DNA of 64,000 nucleotides from Phaeocystidibacter marisrubri (GCF_008933165.1 NZ_WBVQ01000002.1:891569-955568); one strand, 5' to 3'. Shown: positions 1-9,013, numbered from the stretch's first letter. Numbers and translations: made by a program. Notes: a model not told the origin generated them from the letters alone.

Positions 1-61
1 TCTTGTCGCTAGATACCGCTGTCCTTCATTTCATCAATGAGTCAATAGTGAAATTAGAGCC

Positions 62-457
62 ATGAAATTATTCTCCACTTGTCCCCATTGCAAGCACGAA
101 AATAGCTTTCGCACTTTTGCGTCCGACCGCAAGGATGTGGCTATGGAAAAGGGAGAGATTGCCAACCTAAACTGTGATGAATGCCGACAGGAATATCAAT
201 TCCCGATAGATGAACTCATCCCAGAAATAGACTATAGAACTCTCATTATTAGTTCGGTTGTTCTCTACTTTACAGCCCTTGGTTTGAACTATGTATTCTT
301 CCTACTTACTCAAACCTCAGGTATACTTCGTCCAGTTGCCCTACTTATTCTGCCAATGGGCTTTGCTTACTTTTTTCATAAGACAGAACTCATTCGCGTA
401 GAAAAATTCAACCGCTCCCGTCGAGAGCGTAAAGAGCGCAAGAAGGCGCACAAATAA
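62..457 (+). CDS. Zinc-ribbon membrane protein, unknown function
   Basis: A 131-residue protein. Two CxxC pairs (C7/C10 and C38/C41) in the N-terminal 50 residues look like a zinc ribbon. They are followed by two hydrophobic segments, about residues 61-82 and 89-106, and a very basic C-terminal tail rich in Arg and Lys. The order suggests a small inner-membrane protein with a cytosolic metal-binding head and a positively charged cytosolic tail. No family is recognised and no function is assigned. It starts at an ATG; the 61 bases before it hold nothing I can identify, and the next gene on the same strand starts about 80 bases downstream. Confidence 0.7.
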   Translation: MKLFSTCPHCKHENSFRTFASDRKDVAMEKGEIANLNCDECRQEYQFPIDELIPEIDYRTLIISSVVLYFTALGLNYVFFLLTQTSGILRPVALLILPMGFAYFFHKTELIRVEKFNRSRRERKERKKAHK

Positions 458-535
458 TAAGACACCGGCCTGTAGGTAAGTTCGTTCAGAGAGGAAATCT
501 AGAATTGCGACCTTTGTCTTCAAACCTACCCTCAC

Positions 536-1252
536 ATGAATCGCATTATAGCTTCATCGATTCTGGCACTTGTCCTTCTTTCGTGTTCCAATTCCACGCA
601 CGATGAAGCAGGCATTCTCCGCAGTAAACTAGCGCCAGACACGGTCATTGCTATCGACACTCCAGCAGTAATAAAAGCAGAGGAAGAAAGGGTTCCCGAA
701 AGTGTGGTTAATGAACCCGACTCCATGATCCCCTTCCAATTGCAAAACGGAAGTGACACATTGATCGCCTTTCGAGATTTGAACATCGAAAACTTCGATA
801 TGGATCGGATTCACCTTCCCAAACTCAAGGTATATGTAGAGGGAGATTTAGTAGTGATCGAACATCCAGAATACGAATTCAAGTTGAGAGAAATTCCTTT
901 CGACACCACCATGAGTGAATTGACATTCACCAATGAAGGTGAGAATCTAGCTTACATCAACGACAACAACTTTTACGGAACGGACGGCGGCATTCCCAAA
1001 ACACAGTTTGGACGATTCACCTTCAAGAAAAAGGAAGGCGATGTTCAAATTGTAGACCCTAAGTATTACGACGATTTGTACAATGTAGGCTTCATCAACC
1101 GCAGGGGAAAAACGAATGTAAAAGCGTTTAAAGTAGACGAAAACAAAGCGCTCATCACGTTTACAGGCTCCGATGGGGCTGGGGGATACATTGCCGTTTT
1201 CCTCATGAACGGCGAAGGAGAAGTTACAGATAGAACCATCATTATCCCGTAA
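536..1252 (+). CDS. Putative lipoprotein, unknown function
   Basis: A 238-residue protein with a lipoprotein signal peptide: hydrophobic residues 3-16 run into LLSC, with Cys17 as the predicted lipidated residue, so it should be membrane-anchored and exported. The mature part is acidic and rich in predicted beta strands, with no catalytic motif that I recognise. It lies 15 bases upstream of the pentapeptide-repeat gene on the same strand, so the two may be co-transcribed. Its function is unknown. Confidence 0.7.
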   Translation: MNRIIASSILALVLLSCSNSTHDEAGILRSKLAPDTVIAIDTPAVIKAEEERVPESVVNEPDSMIPFQLQNGSDTLIAFRDLNIENFDMDRIHLPKLKVYVEGDLVVIEHPEYEFKLREIPFDTTMSELTFTNEGENLAYINDNNFYGTDGGIPKTQFGRFTFKKKEGDVQIVDPKYYDDLYNVGFINRRGKTNVKAFKVDENKALITFTGSDGAGGYIAVFLMNGEGEVTDRTIIIP

Positions 1253-1267
1253 GTTTTACCTTGCGGC

Positions 1268-1834
1268 ATGATTCAGTTTCACGACGAAAAAGAGTTTGAA
1301 AAGATAACCGCTGAGGACCTCCCTACTGGTACTTTTGAATACTGCACCTTCCTACAATGCGATTTCAGAAACGGGGATTTATCGGGCAGAATTTTCGTCG
1401 ATTGCACCTTTATAGAGTGCGATTTATCCAATGCCAAAATTCTGGAATGCTCTTTCCAGACCACTCGCTTTGACGGATGCAAATTGATGGGACTCCGCTT
1501 TGAAACCTGCAAGTCGATGATGTTCTCCCTTCACTTGGAAAACACTCGCCTTGAACTCTGCACCTTTACGGGTATGAATCTTCGCAATCTCAGCGCGAAC
1601 TCCTGTGAATTGTACGATGTGGATTTTTCAGGAGCCGATTTGAAAGGAGCTTCCCTCAGTGGATGCGATTTGCGCAGATCTGTCTTTGTAGGATGTAACC
1701 TTGGCGGAACCGATTTCAGAAACACGGAGAATTTGGTTCTCAACCCAGAAGAGAACACACTAACTGGAGCCTACTTTTCCAAGGATGGATTGGAAGGCTT
1801 ACTCACTCGCTATCAGCTAAAAATTCAGGACTAG
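1268..1834 (+). CDS. Pentapeptide-repeat protein
   Basis: The 188-residue protein consists largely of tandem A(D/N)Lxx-type pentapeptides, for example CTFIECDLSNAKILECSF and later DFSGADLKGASLSGCDLRRS, each centred on Leu/Phe every five residues. Such repeats fold into a right-handed quadrilateral beta-helix. The family includes DNA-mimicking gyrase-protecting proteins (Qnr, MfpA) but also many proteins of unknown role; nothing here proves gyrase binding. No signal peptide is present, so it is probably cytosolic. Its last 4 bases overlap the end of the convergent lipoprotein gene. Confidence 0.85.
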   Translation: MIQFHDEKEFEKITAEDLPTGTFEYCTFLQCDFRNGDLSGRIFVDCTFIECDLSNAKILECSFQTTRFDGCKLMGLRFETCKSMMFSLHLENTRLELCTFTGMNLRNLSANSCELYDVDFSGADLKGASLSGCDLRRSVFVGCNLGGTDFRNTENLVLNPEENTLTGAYFSKDGLEGLLTRYQLKIQD

Positions 1835-2349
1835 AAGTCGCGAAGAATTAAGCGTCCTTCTCCTTTGGTAATGGTCTTAGAAATTGAACCATCTGCAGAT
1901 TTCATGATGCCCGAGAAAGTGATGTCGATATAGCCCGGCGATGCTCCTTTGGTTTCACGGAAGAACTTCACACGGAGCTCGCCTTCGGTAGAATACAGAG
2001 GATTCAAAACATCTTCTTGAAGAATCAAGGTTGGAGAATCAAAATCGTCTTCATCAATGGTATAGTAACCAGGACCAACGAAATCAGGAATAGTCCCACC
2101 AAACTGAAGGTATGAGCCATCGCACGGAACCGCTTGAAACAGTACGAAAGGAGTAGAATCCGACTGAAAAACATTGGCATGAGGATCTGGACATGTAAAC
2201 GTACCGGTAGTTGTTCGCGGTGAACCGTTCAATTTGAAATCCAGATAAAACTGACTGTTGGTCACATTGAGCTCATCAACGGTCTCTTTCTTACAAGCCG
2301 CCAAAGCGAGGATCCCAACAAAAAGCGGAAGAATATATTTCATTCTCAT
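1831..2349 (-). CDS. Putative lipoprotein, unknown function
   Basis: A 172-residue protein with signal peptide and lipobox LALAAC (Cys19). The mature domain has the beta-rich character of many small Bacteroidota lipoproteins, with FYLDFKLNG near the start and a GRLILRDF C-terminus. No family name can be given with confidence. It is convergent with, and overlaps by 4 bases, the pentapeptide-repeat gene, and is divergent from the ion-channel gene, so the roughly 115-base gap between 2350 and 2465 must hold promoters for both directions. Confidence 0.7.
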   Translation of the reverse strand: MRMKYILPLFVGILALAACKKETVDELNVTNSQFYLDFKLNGSPRTTTGTFTCPDPHANVFQSDSTPFVLFQAVPCDGSYLQFGGTIPDFVGPGYYTIDEDDFDSPTLILQEDVLNPLYSTEGELRVKFFRETKGASPGYIDITFSGIMKSADGSISKTITKGEGRLILRDF

Positions 2350-2465
2350 GAGAGCAAGGGTTCTGTTTTCGTGTCACAATTTACTACAATCACTTTGAAG
2401 TGTAACTCATTGCACTGAATACTGCGCAAAATGCAATAATTTGGAGGCATATTATACCCACACAA

Positions 2466-2792
2466 GTGATATTCATCAAGACCATCATCTCCTTTTTGCG
2501 CGATAAAGACTATCGTGATCTACTTCTTACTACGGTATTTATACTGGGAATAGGGACGGTGGTCTACCATTTTGTGGAAGGTTGGCGTTGGCTCGATTCG
2601 CTATACTTCTCTGTGATAACCCTCACCACCATTGGTTACGGCGACTTCTCTCCTCAAACCGATGCGGGTAAAATCTTCACCTTGATTTACATCGTTGTAG
2701 GCTTGGGAATCATCTTGGCCTTCATCAATACCATCTTCAAGCATTTCGACTACGTTCGGAAATCGGAAAAGAAGAAGAACGCCAAAGGATAA
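2466..2792 (+). CDS. Two-TM potassium channel family protein
   Basis: A 108-residue protein with the architecture TM (about 21-36), pore loop, TM (about 70-92). The selectivity filter TIGYGD is at residues 55-60, the hallmark of K+ channels, and the length fits a minimal two-TM pore subunit that would work as a tetramer in the inner membrane. There is no RCK/TrkA domain attached; a free TrkA-type protein is encoded far away at 39176. The start codon is GTG. The C-terminal tail is short and lysine-rich. Confidence 0.85.
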   Translation: MIFIKTIISFLRDKDYRDLLLTTVFILGIGTVVYHFVEGWRWLDSLYFSVITLTTIGYGDFSPQTDAGKIFTLIYIVVGLGIILAFINTIFKHFDYVRKSEKKKNAKG

Positions 2793-2825
2793 TCTATACA
2801 ACGACTCCTTTCTCACTGAGGTTGT

Positions 2826-2833
2826 TATCTTTG
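2826..2833 (+). promoter_or_regulatory. Candidate -7 box (TAtcTTTG) for the SulP gene
   Basis: Perfect match to the Bacteroidota primary sigma -7 consensus TAnnTTTG, 26 bases upstream of the ATG at 2860. No convincing -33 TTG is visible, which is common for these promoters. Confidence 0.5.
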
Positions 2834-2859
2834 CCGCCCGTTAACACAAACAGCCGGCT

Positions 2860-4473
2860 ATGTCACGCATTTTCAACAACTTCACGTTCAATCCTAAGGA
2901 TGACATTCTCTCGGGATTAACCGTTGCCCTTGCCCTCGTTCCAGAAGCAGTAGCCTTTGCATTTGTAGCAGGCGTTCCACCTATGGTGGGTTTGTACGGC
3001 GCGTTTATGATGGGTTTGATTACTTCCCTGTTTGGGGGTAGGCCTGGCATGATTTCCGGGGCTACTGGAGCCATGGCCGTAGTGATGGTCCACCTTCTGA
3101 TGGTGGGAAATGAAGTGGGTGAGAGTTTGGAGACACCTATTGAAAACCTCGGGCTCCAATGGTTGTTTATCACCCTTCTCATCACGGGGTTCATTCAGAT
3201 GTCAGCCGGCATTTTGAAGTTGGGAAAATTCGTTCGACTCATCCCACATCCTGTAATGATGGGCTTTGTGAATGGTTTGGCCATTGTGATTTTCCTTTCT
3301 CAATTGGGATTATTCAAAGAGAAAGTGGGAGGAGAAATGCAGTGGATCTCGGGTTCTACACTGTACATCATGTTGGCCTTGGTAGGTGCTACGATGTTAA
3401 TTATGTGGCTCCTTCCCAAGGTAACCAAGAAGGTGCCCGCTGCCCTAACGGGAATTATCGTTGTAGCTGGGGTGACCATTCTTGGTGGCATCGATGTCAG
3501 CACGGTAGGTTCCTTTATCAAAGATGGCGGCGGTGATGGACTTGCTGGTGGTCTTCCTACCTTTCAGGTTCAAATATTTGGGTTGATAGATACCATGAGT
3601 GGACATTGGGGAACCATCCTTTCCACGGCGGCGTTACTTGCAGCTGTAGGTTTGATTGAGTCTCTCATGACCCTTAATCTCGTTGATGATCTAACCGAAA
3701 CACGTGGTAGCGGCAATCGCGAATGTCTTGCTCAAGGAGGTGCCAACATTGTAAATGGCCTCTTTGGAGGCATGGGAGGTTGCGCCATGATTGGTCAGTC
3801 GATTATCAACGTGAATTCAGGTGGTAGAGGTCGACTTTCGGGTTTGGTTGCTGCCGTAGCTCTTCTCATGTTCATACTCTTCGGTGCTCCTCTCATTGAG
3901 CAAATCCCCATTGCCGCATTAGTAGGAGTGATGTTCATGGTCGTTATTGGAACCTTCGCCTGGAGCAGCTTCCGCATCATCAACAAAATTCCAGTGGCCG
4001 ATGCCATAGTACTGATTGCTGTTTCTGCCATTACTGTTTGGAAAGACCTGGCTATCGCTGTTATTGCGGGTGTAATTATGTCCGCTTTGGTCTTTGCATG
4101 GAAGAATGCCACCATGATTCGCGCTCGCAAGCGTATGAAGGATGACAACACCAAAGTCTACGAAATATGGGGTCCTCTCTTCTTTGGTTCTGTTCAAGGA
4201 TTCAACGGGAAGTTTGATCCGAAAAACGACCCCCAGAAAATTGAAATTGACTTCATCGAATCACGTGTGAGTGACCATTCTGGAGTAGAAGCTATCCGCA
4301 ATATCACCAACAAGTACATGGAGTTGGGTAAAGAGGTGGTCTTGACACACCTCAGTCCAGAGTGCAAGGATCTCCTACTGCGAAGAAATCCAGAATTTGA
4401 ATCGCACATCGAGACTTCTATTGAAGATCCGCGCTACCATGTGGTAACCGATATGCTGGATAAAGAAGTGTAA
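2860..4473 (+). CDS. SulP family inorganic anion transporter
   Basis: A 537-residue inner-membrane transporter. The N-terminal part has the SulP signature (PEAVAFAFVAGVPPMVGLYG, followed by GGRPGMISGATGAMAVV), then a long series of hydrophobic helices, and the conserved region around QSIINVNSGGRGRLSG. About residues 430-537 form a soluble C-terminal STAS-like domain (IDFIESRVSDHSGVEAI). Family members carry sulfate, bicarbonate or other anions with Na+ or H+ coupling; the substrate cannot be read from sequence. It stands alone with its own promoter candidate. Confidence 0.92.
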   Translation: MSRIFNNFTFNPKDDILSGLTVALALVPEAVAFAFVAGVPPMVGLYGAFMMGLITSLFGGRPGMISGATGAMAVVMVHLLMVGNEVGESLETPIENLGLQWLFITLLITGFIQMSAGILKLGKFVRLIPHPVMMGFVNGLAIVIFLSQLGLFKEKVGGEMQWISGSTLYIMLALVGATMLIMWLLPKVTKKVPAALTGIIVVAGVTILGGIDVSTVGSFIKDGGGDGLAGGLPTFQVQIFGLIDTMSGHWGTILSTAALLAAVGLIESLMTLNLVDDLTETRGSGNRECLAQGGANIVNGLFGGMGGCAMIGQSIINVNSGGRGRLSGLVAAVALLMFILFGAPLIEQIPIAALVGVMFMVVIGTFAWSSFRIINKIPVADAIVLIAVSAITVWKDLAIAVIAGVIMSALVFAWKNATMIRARKRMKDDNTKVYEIWGPLFFGSVQGFNGKFDPKNDPQKIEIDFIESRVSDHSGVEAIRNITNKYMELGKEVVLTHLSPECKDLLLRRNPEFESHIETSIEDPRYHVVTDMLDKEV

Positions 4474-4521
4474 GACAATAATTTGGGGAGAATTTCTTTT
4501 CTTTAAGTAGAAAACCTCTCC

Positions 4522-5244
4522 ATGAAAAAGTCTGAGCTCCCTCTTCAGATAGAGTCGCCCTGTAACGAACCCATCGAAAAGATGCATCCCAATGCTGAGG
4601 GGTGGCATTGTGATCGATGTGACAAGCAGGTTTTCGATTTATCCAATCACTCCGATCAACAGGTAGAAGCGCTGCTGGGAAACGGCGGACTCTGTACTCG
4701 CATTCAGAGTAACAGGGTTCACTTTCCTTCGGCATTAACAGCCATGGCAGCCAGTATACTTGCCACATTGTCGTCAACTCCCGCTTATGCACAGGGGAAG
4801 ACCTACCTTACACAAGGCGATGACACGTGTCATGAAATATCCGACACCACTGAATTGAGCATTTTTGGAACCGTTCAATATCCAGGGGGAACTCCCATGC
4901 CCATAGCGGAAATCCGCATAGGCAATGCATCGGCCACAACCGACAATCAAGGGAATTTCAACCTAAAAGTAAAAGCTAATTCGGACAGCCTCATTTTCCA
5001 CATTTCACCTTTAAGCGACGACCCTCCCTTTACAGCAACCCTCGCAAACCCTTGTCCTCCTTCTGGAAGGATTCGAGTTCAACTCACTTACAAGGGAAAG
5101 CGAAAAGATCATGAAATAACTGAAGAAGCGGATTACATGGTTTTTGGTTTCACCACCCAAAGACACATGAAAGATTCGGAGAACCACCCTACCCCTCCAG
5201 ATCTTTCTCCCTCTCCAGAAGAGCGCAGAGAAGAGGATCATTAA
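4522..5244 (+). CDS. Cys4-domain / carboxypeptidase-regulatory-like protein, copy 1
   Basis: A 240-residue protein. The first 65 residues hold C14, C30, C33 and C58 in the pattern PCNEPIEKM...GWHCDRCDKQVFDLS...LCTRIQSNR, a small domain common at the start of Bacteroidota proteins and probably metal-binding. A hydrophobic stretch follows at about 70-90, ending in PAYAQ, which could be a membrane anchor or a late signal. Then comes a carboxypeptidase regulatory-like (Ig-fold) domain at about 104-190, with FGTVQYPGGTPMPIAEI and TTDNQGNFNLKV. The C-terminus is charged and Pro-rich. It is a paralogue of the next gene. The precise role is unknown. Confidence 0.75.
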   Translation: MKKSELPLQIESPCNEPIEKMHPNAEGWHCDRCDKQVFDLSNHSDQQVEALLGNGGLCTRIQSNRVHFPSALTAMAASILATLSSTPAYAQGKTYLTQGDDTCHEISDTTELSIFGTVQYPGGTPMPIAEIRIGNASATTDNQGNFNLKVKANSDSLIFHISPLSDDPPFTATLANPCPPSGRIRVQLTYKGKRKDHEITEEADYMVFGFTTQRHMKDSENHPTPPDLSPSPEERREEDH

Positions 5245-5390
5245 TGAATGCTCAAGATAGGCACCAACCTTAACGCGTGTTGAGGTCGTTACATTAGTAA
5301 CAGTGACAATGGCCTAGAATGCTCTCTAACCCAAAGGCAATCTATCTGAGTTTCGCTGACTAGTAAGATCAACTCTCAATCCTTAGAAGC

Positions 5391-6314
5391 ATGAAGAAGA
5401 TTGCACGACCTCATTTAACTTTTGAATGCAGTGAAGACCTCAACAAGATGAAAACTGTTGAGAATGGATGGCATTGCAATTCATGTGACAAGGAAGTTAT
5501 TGATCTTACCCACTTATCCGACCGTGAATTTCGAGAGTTGCTACATGAAAAAGGCCAGTTTTGTGGTCGAGTTCAGGCAAATCGAGTATCTAGACCGCTT
5601 AAAGGTGTGCTAGCCGCTTCCCTTGGAATACTTGCAAGTTTGAATGTTCAAGGCTCCAATGCCCTGCCTCCTTTTAGTGCTGCACCAGATTCCCTCGACC
5701 CCAATAGTGTTCTACCCGACAAACAAGTTACTCGTATTAAGGGGACGATAAGGAATTCTAAAAACGGAGAACCCGTATTCCAATGCCAAGTGAAAATCTA
5801 TGATCAGAGCGGAATAGTAGCAAATGGACTAACCGATTTTGATGGCAACTTCAATTACACATTTGAGTCGGCCTTCGATGAATTTCAATTGGAAGTTGTT
5901 GAGGGCATGTTTAACCGTGACACCCTGTTTACAGTACACCTCCCGAGTAGTGATAACAGAACTGCTACGGTAGACCTTTCACTGCAAGCCCCCGAAGAAG
6001 ACCTGATTGAAGTGATTGTGATGGGTCTAATGGTTCCTCCAGTTCACGAAGACTCCACTGTCGTGAACATTTGGGCTTATAAACCCGAGAGTGGGTGGAA
6101 TGAAGGCAAACTAACGCTGTATTCCTCAACAGGTGAATTTATTGCGGAATCAGACAACAGAGGAGAATTCTGGATGACCTTACCTCGACAAAAAGAATGG
6201 AACTTTATTGTAAAGTGTGAAGGCTATGAGGATCGTGAAATTCAGGTAGTAGCAGAAGAACACAACCCTGGTCGCGCCTACAAGCGATTGAAATACGAAA
6301 TTCTCGAGGATTAA
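5391..6314 (+). CDS. Cys4-domain / carboxypeptidase-regulatory-like protein, copy 2
   Basis: A 307-residue paralogue of the gene just upstream. Cysteines C13, C29, C32 and C58 are placed almost identically (GWHCNSCDKEVIDLTHLSD, FCGRVQANRVSRP), and a hydrophobic segment follows at about 72-90. The exported part has a carboxypeptidase regulatory-like fold (IKGTIRNSKNGEPVFQCQV, DFDGNFNYTF) and a further Ig-like module towards the C-terminus (GKLTLYSSTGEFIAESDNRG). Similar proteins in Bacteroidota are thought to be envelope proteins; the cysteine quartet may bind zinc. It overlaps the convergent aminotransferase gene by 4 bases. Confidence 0.75.
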   Translation: MKKIARPHLTFECSEDLNKMKTVENGWHCNSCDKEVIDLTHLSDREFRELLHEKGQFCGRVQANRVSRPLKGVLAASLGILASLNVQGSNALPPFSAAPDSLDPNSVLPDKQVTRIKGTIRNSKNGEPVFQCQVKIYDQSGIVANGLTDFDGNFNYTFESAFDEFQLEVVEGMFNRDTLFTVHLPSSDNRTATVDLSLQAPEEDLIEVIVMGLMVPPVHEDSTVVNIWAYKPESGWNEGKLTLYSSTGEFIAESDNRGEFWMTLPRQKEWNFIVKCEGYEDREIQVVAEEHNPGRAYKRLKYEILED

Positions 6315-7462
6315 AGCGCCTTCAAAATCTTTGAACCCGCTTGAAGCGTTTCTGAATTTTTAGCGAAACAGAAACGCAACACCTTGTTGTGCGTTGGCAC
6401 ATTGTAGAATACCGAAACGGGAATGGACGCCACCCCGTGTTCAATAGTGAGTCGGCGAGCAAAGTCTACATCGTGTTCATCTGAAATAGCGGAGTAATCC
6501 ATCAAAACAAAGTAGGAGCCGTGAGTAGGCAGAGCTTCAAAGCGGCTACCTTTCATCAATTCTAAAAACTCGTCGCGCTTGGCTTGGTACATCGAGCCCA
6601 CATCCCATTTGGAGTCGGAATCTAGGTATTCAGCCAAGGCTACTTGCTGCGGACGATGGACGCTAAAGACGTTGAACTGGTGCACTTTTCTAAACTCTGT
6701 CATCAGGTTCTCAGGTGCCAACACATATCCAAGTTTCCACCCTGTAACGTGAAACGTTTTGCCAAAACTGTACACCGCTAGGGTACGTTCCGCCAAAGCC
6801 GGTCGTGACGTTAAACTCTGATGAGAAATCCCATCAAAAGTGATGTGTTCATACACTTCATCAGCTAGGAGCAGAATGTTCGAATTATTGACAATCTTCT
6901 CCAATCGATCTAGATCTTCAGCCTTTAGAACGGCACCTGTAGGATTATGTGGGTTGTTCAACACAATCATGCGCGTCTTATGACTAATCATGTGCTGTAA
7001 CTGATCCCAATCAATGTGGTAATCCGGATAATTCAACTTCACATACACAGGGGTGCCTCCAAAGAGCTCAATGAGTGGAGCGTAAGCGTCATAAGCCGGC
7101 GTAAAGACAATCACCTCATCGCCTTCGCGAACGGTAGCCGCTATGGCTGTGCAAAGCGCTTGGGTAGCACCAGCTGTAATCGTAATTTCCGTATCTGGAT
7201 TATAAGCCACACCGTAGCGAAGCTTCATTTTATCGGCAATACGTTCTCGCAAGGGCATCCACCCTGGCATGGGAGCATATTGATTGTGCCCATCGCGCAT
7301 GGCCTTAGCCACTGCCTCTATCAGTGCTGGATCTGGCTCGAAGTCGGGGAAACCCTGTGACAAATTCACGGCACCATGTTGTTGTGCCAATGCCGACATC
7401 TCGGTAAAGATGGTGGTTCCTACTTGAGGTAATTTAGAAGAAATACGTCCTGGGTACTGCAT
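6311..7462 (-). CDS. PLP-dependent aminotransferase, methionine/kynurenine aminotransferase type
   Basis: A 383-residue class I/II aminotransferase. The PLP lysine lies in YSFGKTFHVTGWKLGY, and the N-terminal NLSQGFPDFEPD and the NNPHNPTGAV motif are typical of the YbdL / kynurenine-oxoglutarate transaminase branch, which transaminates methionine, aromatic amino acids or glutamine. It has no signal peptide and is cytosolic. The gene is transcribed alone, convergent with the Cys4-domain gene. The assignment to methionine aminotransferase is by pattern; exact substrate preference is not shown. Confidence 0.88.
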   Translation of the reverse strand: MQYPGRISSKLPQVGTTIFTEMSALAQQHGAVNLSQGFPDFEPDPALIEAVAKAMRDGHNQYAPMPGWMPLRERIADKMKLRYGVAYNPDTEITITAGATQALCTAIAATVREGDEVIVFTPAYDAYAPLIELFGGTPVYVKLNYPDYHIDWDQLQHMISHKTRMIVLNNPHNPTGAVLKAEDLDRLEKIVNNSNILLLADEVYEHITFDGISHQSLTSRPALAERTLAVYSFGKTFHVTGWKLGYVLAPENLMTEFRKVHQFNVFSVHRPQQVALAEYLDSDSKWDVGSMYQAKRDEFLELMKGSRFEALPTHGSYFVLMDYSAISDEHDVDFARRLTIEHGVASIPVSVFYNVPTHNKVLRFCFAKNSETLQAGSKILKAL

Positions 7463-7526
7463 AGAATGAAATGTACGAATAATCCATTGTGGCGTCTTCG
7501 CACAACGTCAAGATCTACCCGAAATT

Positions 7527-7988
7527 TTAGTGAAATAGATAAACCGTTCTTTCTTGATCGTCGGGTCTACCAATGATGTTATTTAAATAGTCGCCTTGAG
7601 GCTTCATGGTTCCCTCTTTGCGAATATACCCTTCTGCCAACGGCATACAAACGCCCCAAGAACCACTTTGTGCACAATCGTCAAAATCAACAATTCGAAC
7701 AGCCGTGTGGTTTTCGGTTACCACTAAACAAGAGGAATACTCTTTGGCCTGCGAGAACACTTCCTCAGCATTCTCTCCTGTGAGTTTAATCACCTTGTCG
7801 GCATTCTCAGAGGCATCTAATTTGAGCTCGTCAATCGGGTTACCCTCTGTATTCAAAACAACACTTGGATTCTCAAGAAAAGCTACGGCCATGGATTCTG
7901 CTTTATCCGAAGATGGCGTTTCTGAATCATTCGAAGAACAAGCAACTCCGAGTGTAGCTATCAATAAAAAGGAAAAGTACTTCTTCAT
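7527..7988 (-). CDS. Putative lipoprotein, unknown function
   Basis: The start was set at the ATG giving MKKYFSFLLIATLGVACSS, 44 codons inside the longest open frame, because this creates a clear lipoprotein signal with lipobox LGVAC (Cys16); the upstream extension looks random. The 153-residue product has an acidic mature part and a middle segment KLTGENAEEVFSQAKEYSSCLVV. No family is recognised. It is transcribed on the same strand as, and about 60 bases downstream of, the small Cys4 membrane protein gene. Confidence 0.65.
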   Translation of the reverse strand: MKKYFSFLLIATLGVACSSNDSETPSSDKAESMAVAFLENPSVVLNTEGNPIDELKLDASENADKVIKLTGENAEEVFSQAKEYSSCLVVTENHTAVRIVDFDDCAQSGSWGVCMPLAEGYIRKEGTMKPQGDYLNNIIGRPDDQERTVYLFH

Positions 7989-8050
7989 GAGAGAGGATTT
8001 TTTGGTTGCCCGAATATACAAATCCACTCTCGATGGGCGCGATATCCACC

Positions 8051-8473
8051 CTAATCTGGAAATAGTACAGATAACAGAAGAGCAATTCCGAAACAGATCG
8101 CTCCAATTACGGCTACCCAAGGAATGGCCGTTTCATAGCTGATGGAAAAGGCAATCCAAACTAAACAGAACACTAGCATGTACAGGAGTGCTCTCTTTGA
8201 ATTGCGCTGAACAAAGTTCATCAAGAAGTTTCTCGGACCAAAGAAAATGGGGTCTCTGCGACGGTCTGCATTCCGTTCTTCTTGAATCTTGCGCAAGTGT
8301 CGTACTGTAAAATCAGCTTGAATCTCTTGGGGCCTAAAATCCGGGCAACTGTCCGTAAATGTTGGCTTGGCATGCGAAATGGAACAGCGGACGCCTTCCA
8401 CTTTATCAAATTCTCGCAATTGGCAAGTCATGCACAATTGGAGGCGGGATTTCACATCGGGATACGCACTCAT
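8051..8473 (-). CDS. Small Cys-rich membrane protein, unknown function
   Basis: A 140-residue protein starting at the ATG at 8473, which overlaps the upstream stop codon (ATGA, 4 bases), so translation is probably coupled. The N-terminal part has C14, C17, C30 and C43 (LCMTCQLREF, VRCSISH, SCPDF), a possible metal site. The C-terminal 45 residues form two hydrophobic helices. The longer open frame was rejected because it runs back into the upstream gene. Likely an inner-membrane protein working with its upstream partner; function unknown. Confidence 0.65.
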   Translation of the reverse strand: MSAYPDVKSRLQLCMTCQLREFDKVEGVRCSISHAKPTFTDSCPDFRPQEIQADFTVRHLRKIQEERNADRRRDPIFFGPRNFLMNFVQRNSKRALLYMLVFCLVWIAFSISYETAIPWVAVIGAICFGIALLLSVLFPD

Positions 8474-8832
8474 GCACGAGCCGCCTTTCTCTTTTCGCCT
8501 AAGGCCAGCCACAAATAGAGGAGTCCGGGCAATATCAAGATTCTGAAGGGAGTCGCTTCCAGCAAATCTGGACGAAGAATCCAAAGGGCAATCATAGCTA
8601 AGGTGGAGATAATTCCTCCCAAGAGTTCATTCTTTAGACCCAAGAGGAGTCCCACCGTTACTGCCACTGGAAAGATCATAAACTCCAAAATATCTTTCCA
8701 ATCCGATTCCATCAATCCCAATCCATCTCCAAACACATCAGAGAGTAAAAAGAAGGCGATAAATGCCGCATAGAGCAGCGACATAGAGCGGGCTACAAAG
8801 CGAATAACGTTGGTGATGACTTCAGAATTCAT
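8470..8832 (-). CDS. Small integral membrane protein, unknown function
   Basis: A 120-residue protein with about four hydrophobic helices (LLYAAFIAFFLLSDVF, FMIFPVAVTVGLLLG, GGIISTLAMIALWIL, ILILPGLLYLWLALG) and a basic tail. It resembles the many small unnamed Bacteroidota membrane proteins. I chose the ATG at 8832 over an upstream in-frame TTG. A TATCTTTG sequence on the minus strand at 8843-8836 looks like a -7 box but is so close that the mRNA would be almost leaderless. It is followed by the overlapping Cys-rich membrane gene, so the pair forms an operon. Confidence 0.6.
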   Translation of the reverse strand: MNSEVITNVIRFVARSMSLLYAAFIAFFLLSDVFGDGLGLMESDWKDILEFMIFPVAVTVGLLLGLKNELLGGIISTLAMIALWILRPDLLEATPFRILILPGLLYLWLALGEKRKAARA

Positions 8833-8886
8833 ACTCAAAGATATCCATTATGAACAACCCGCTTGCAAAAGTTCTGTAAAAGCAAA

Positions 8887-8909
8887 GAGGTCCACTTCAA
8901 GCAGACCTC
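8887..8909 (-). terminator. Weak candidate terminator for the short peptide gene
   Basis: On the minus strand GAGGTC and GACCTC form a 6-bp stem with an 11-nt loop, followed by TTTGCTTTT. The U-run is interrupted, so this is a weak call. Confidence 0.35.
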
Positions 8910-9013
8910 CTTGAAGGGAGTGGGTAGTTCACAGGTTGATTACACGAGTGGCAAGCCGCATGGCTCCAGACTCGTAAAGCGTATGCATGAAAACATTCGA
9001 TGTATAGGCTTTA

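Noticed and set aside
7606..8142. Long open frame on the plus strand (178 codons)
   Set aside because: It runs antisense to a lipoprotein with a clear signal peptide and has no signal, motif or promoter of its own.
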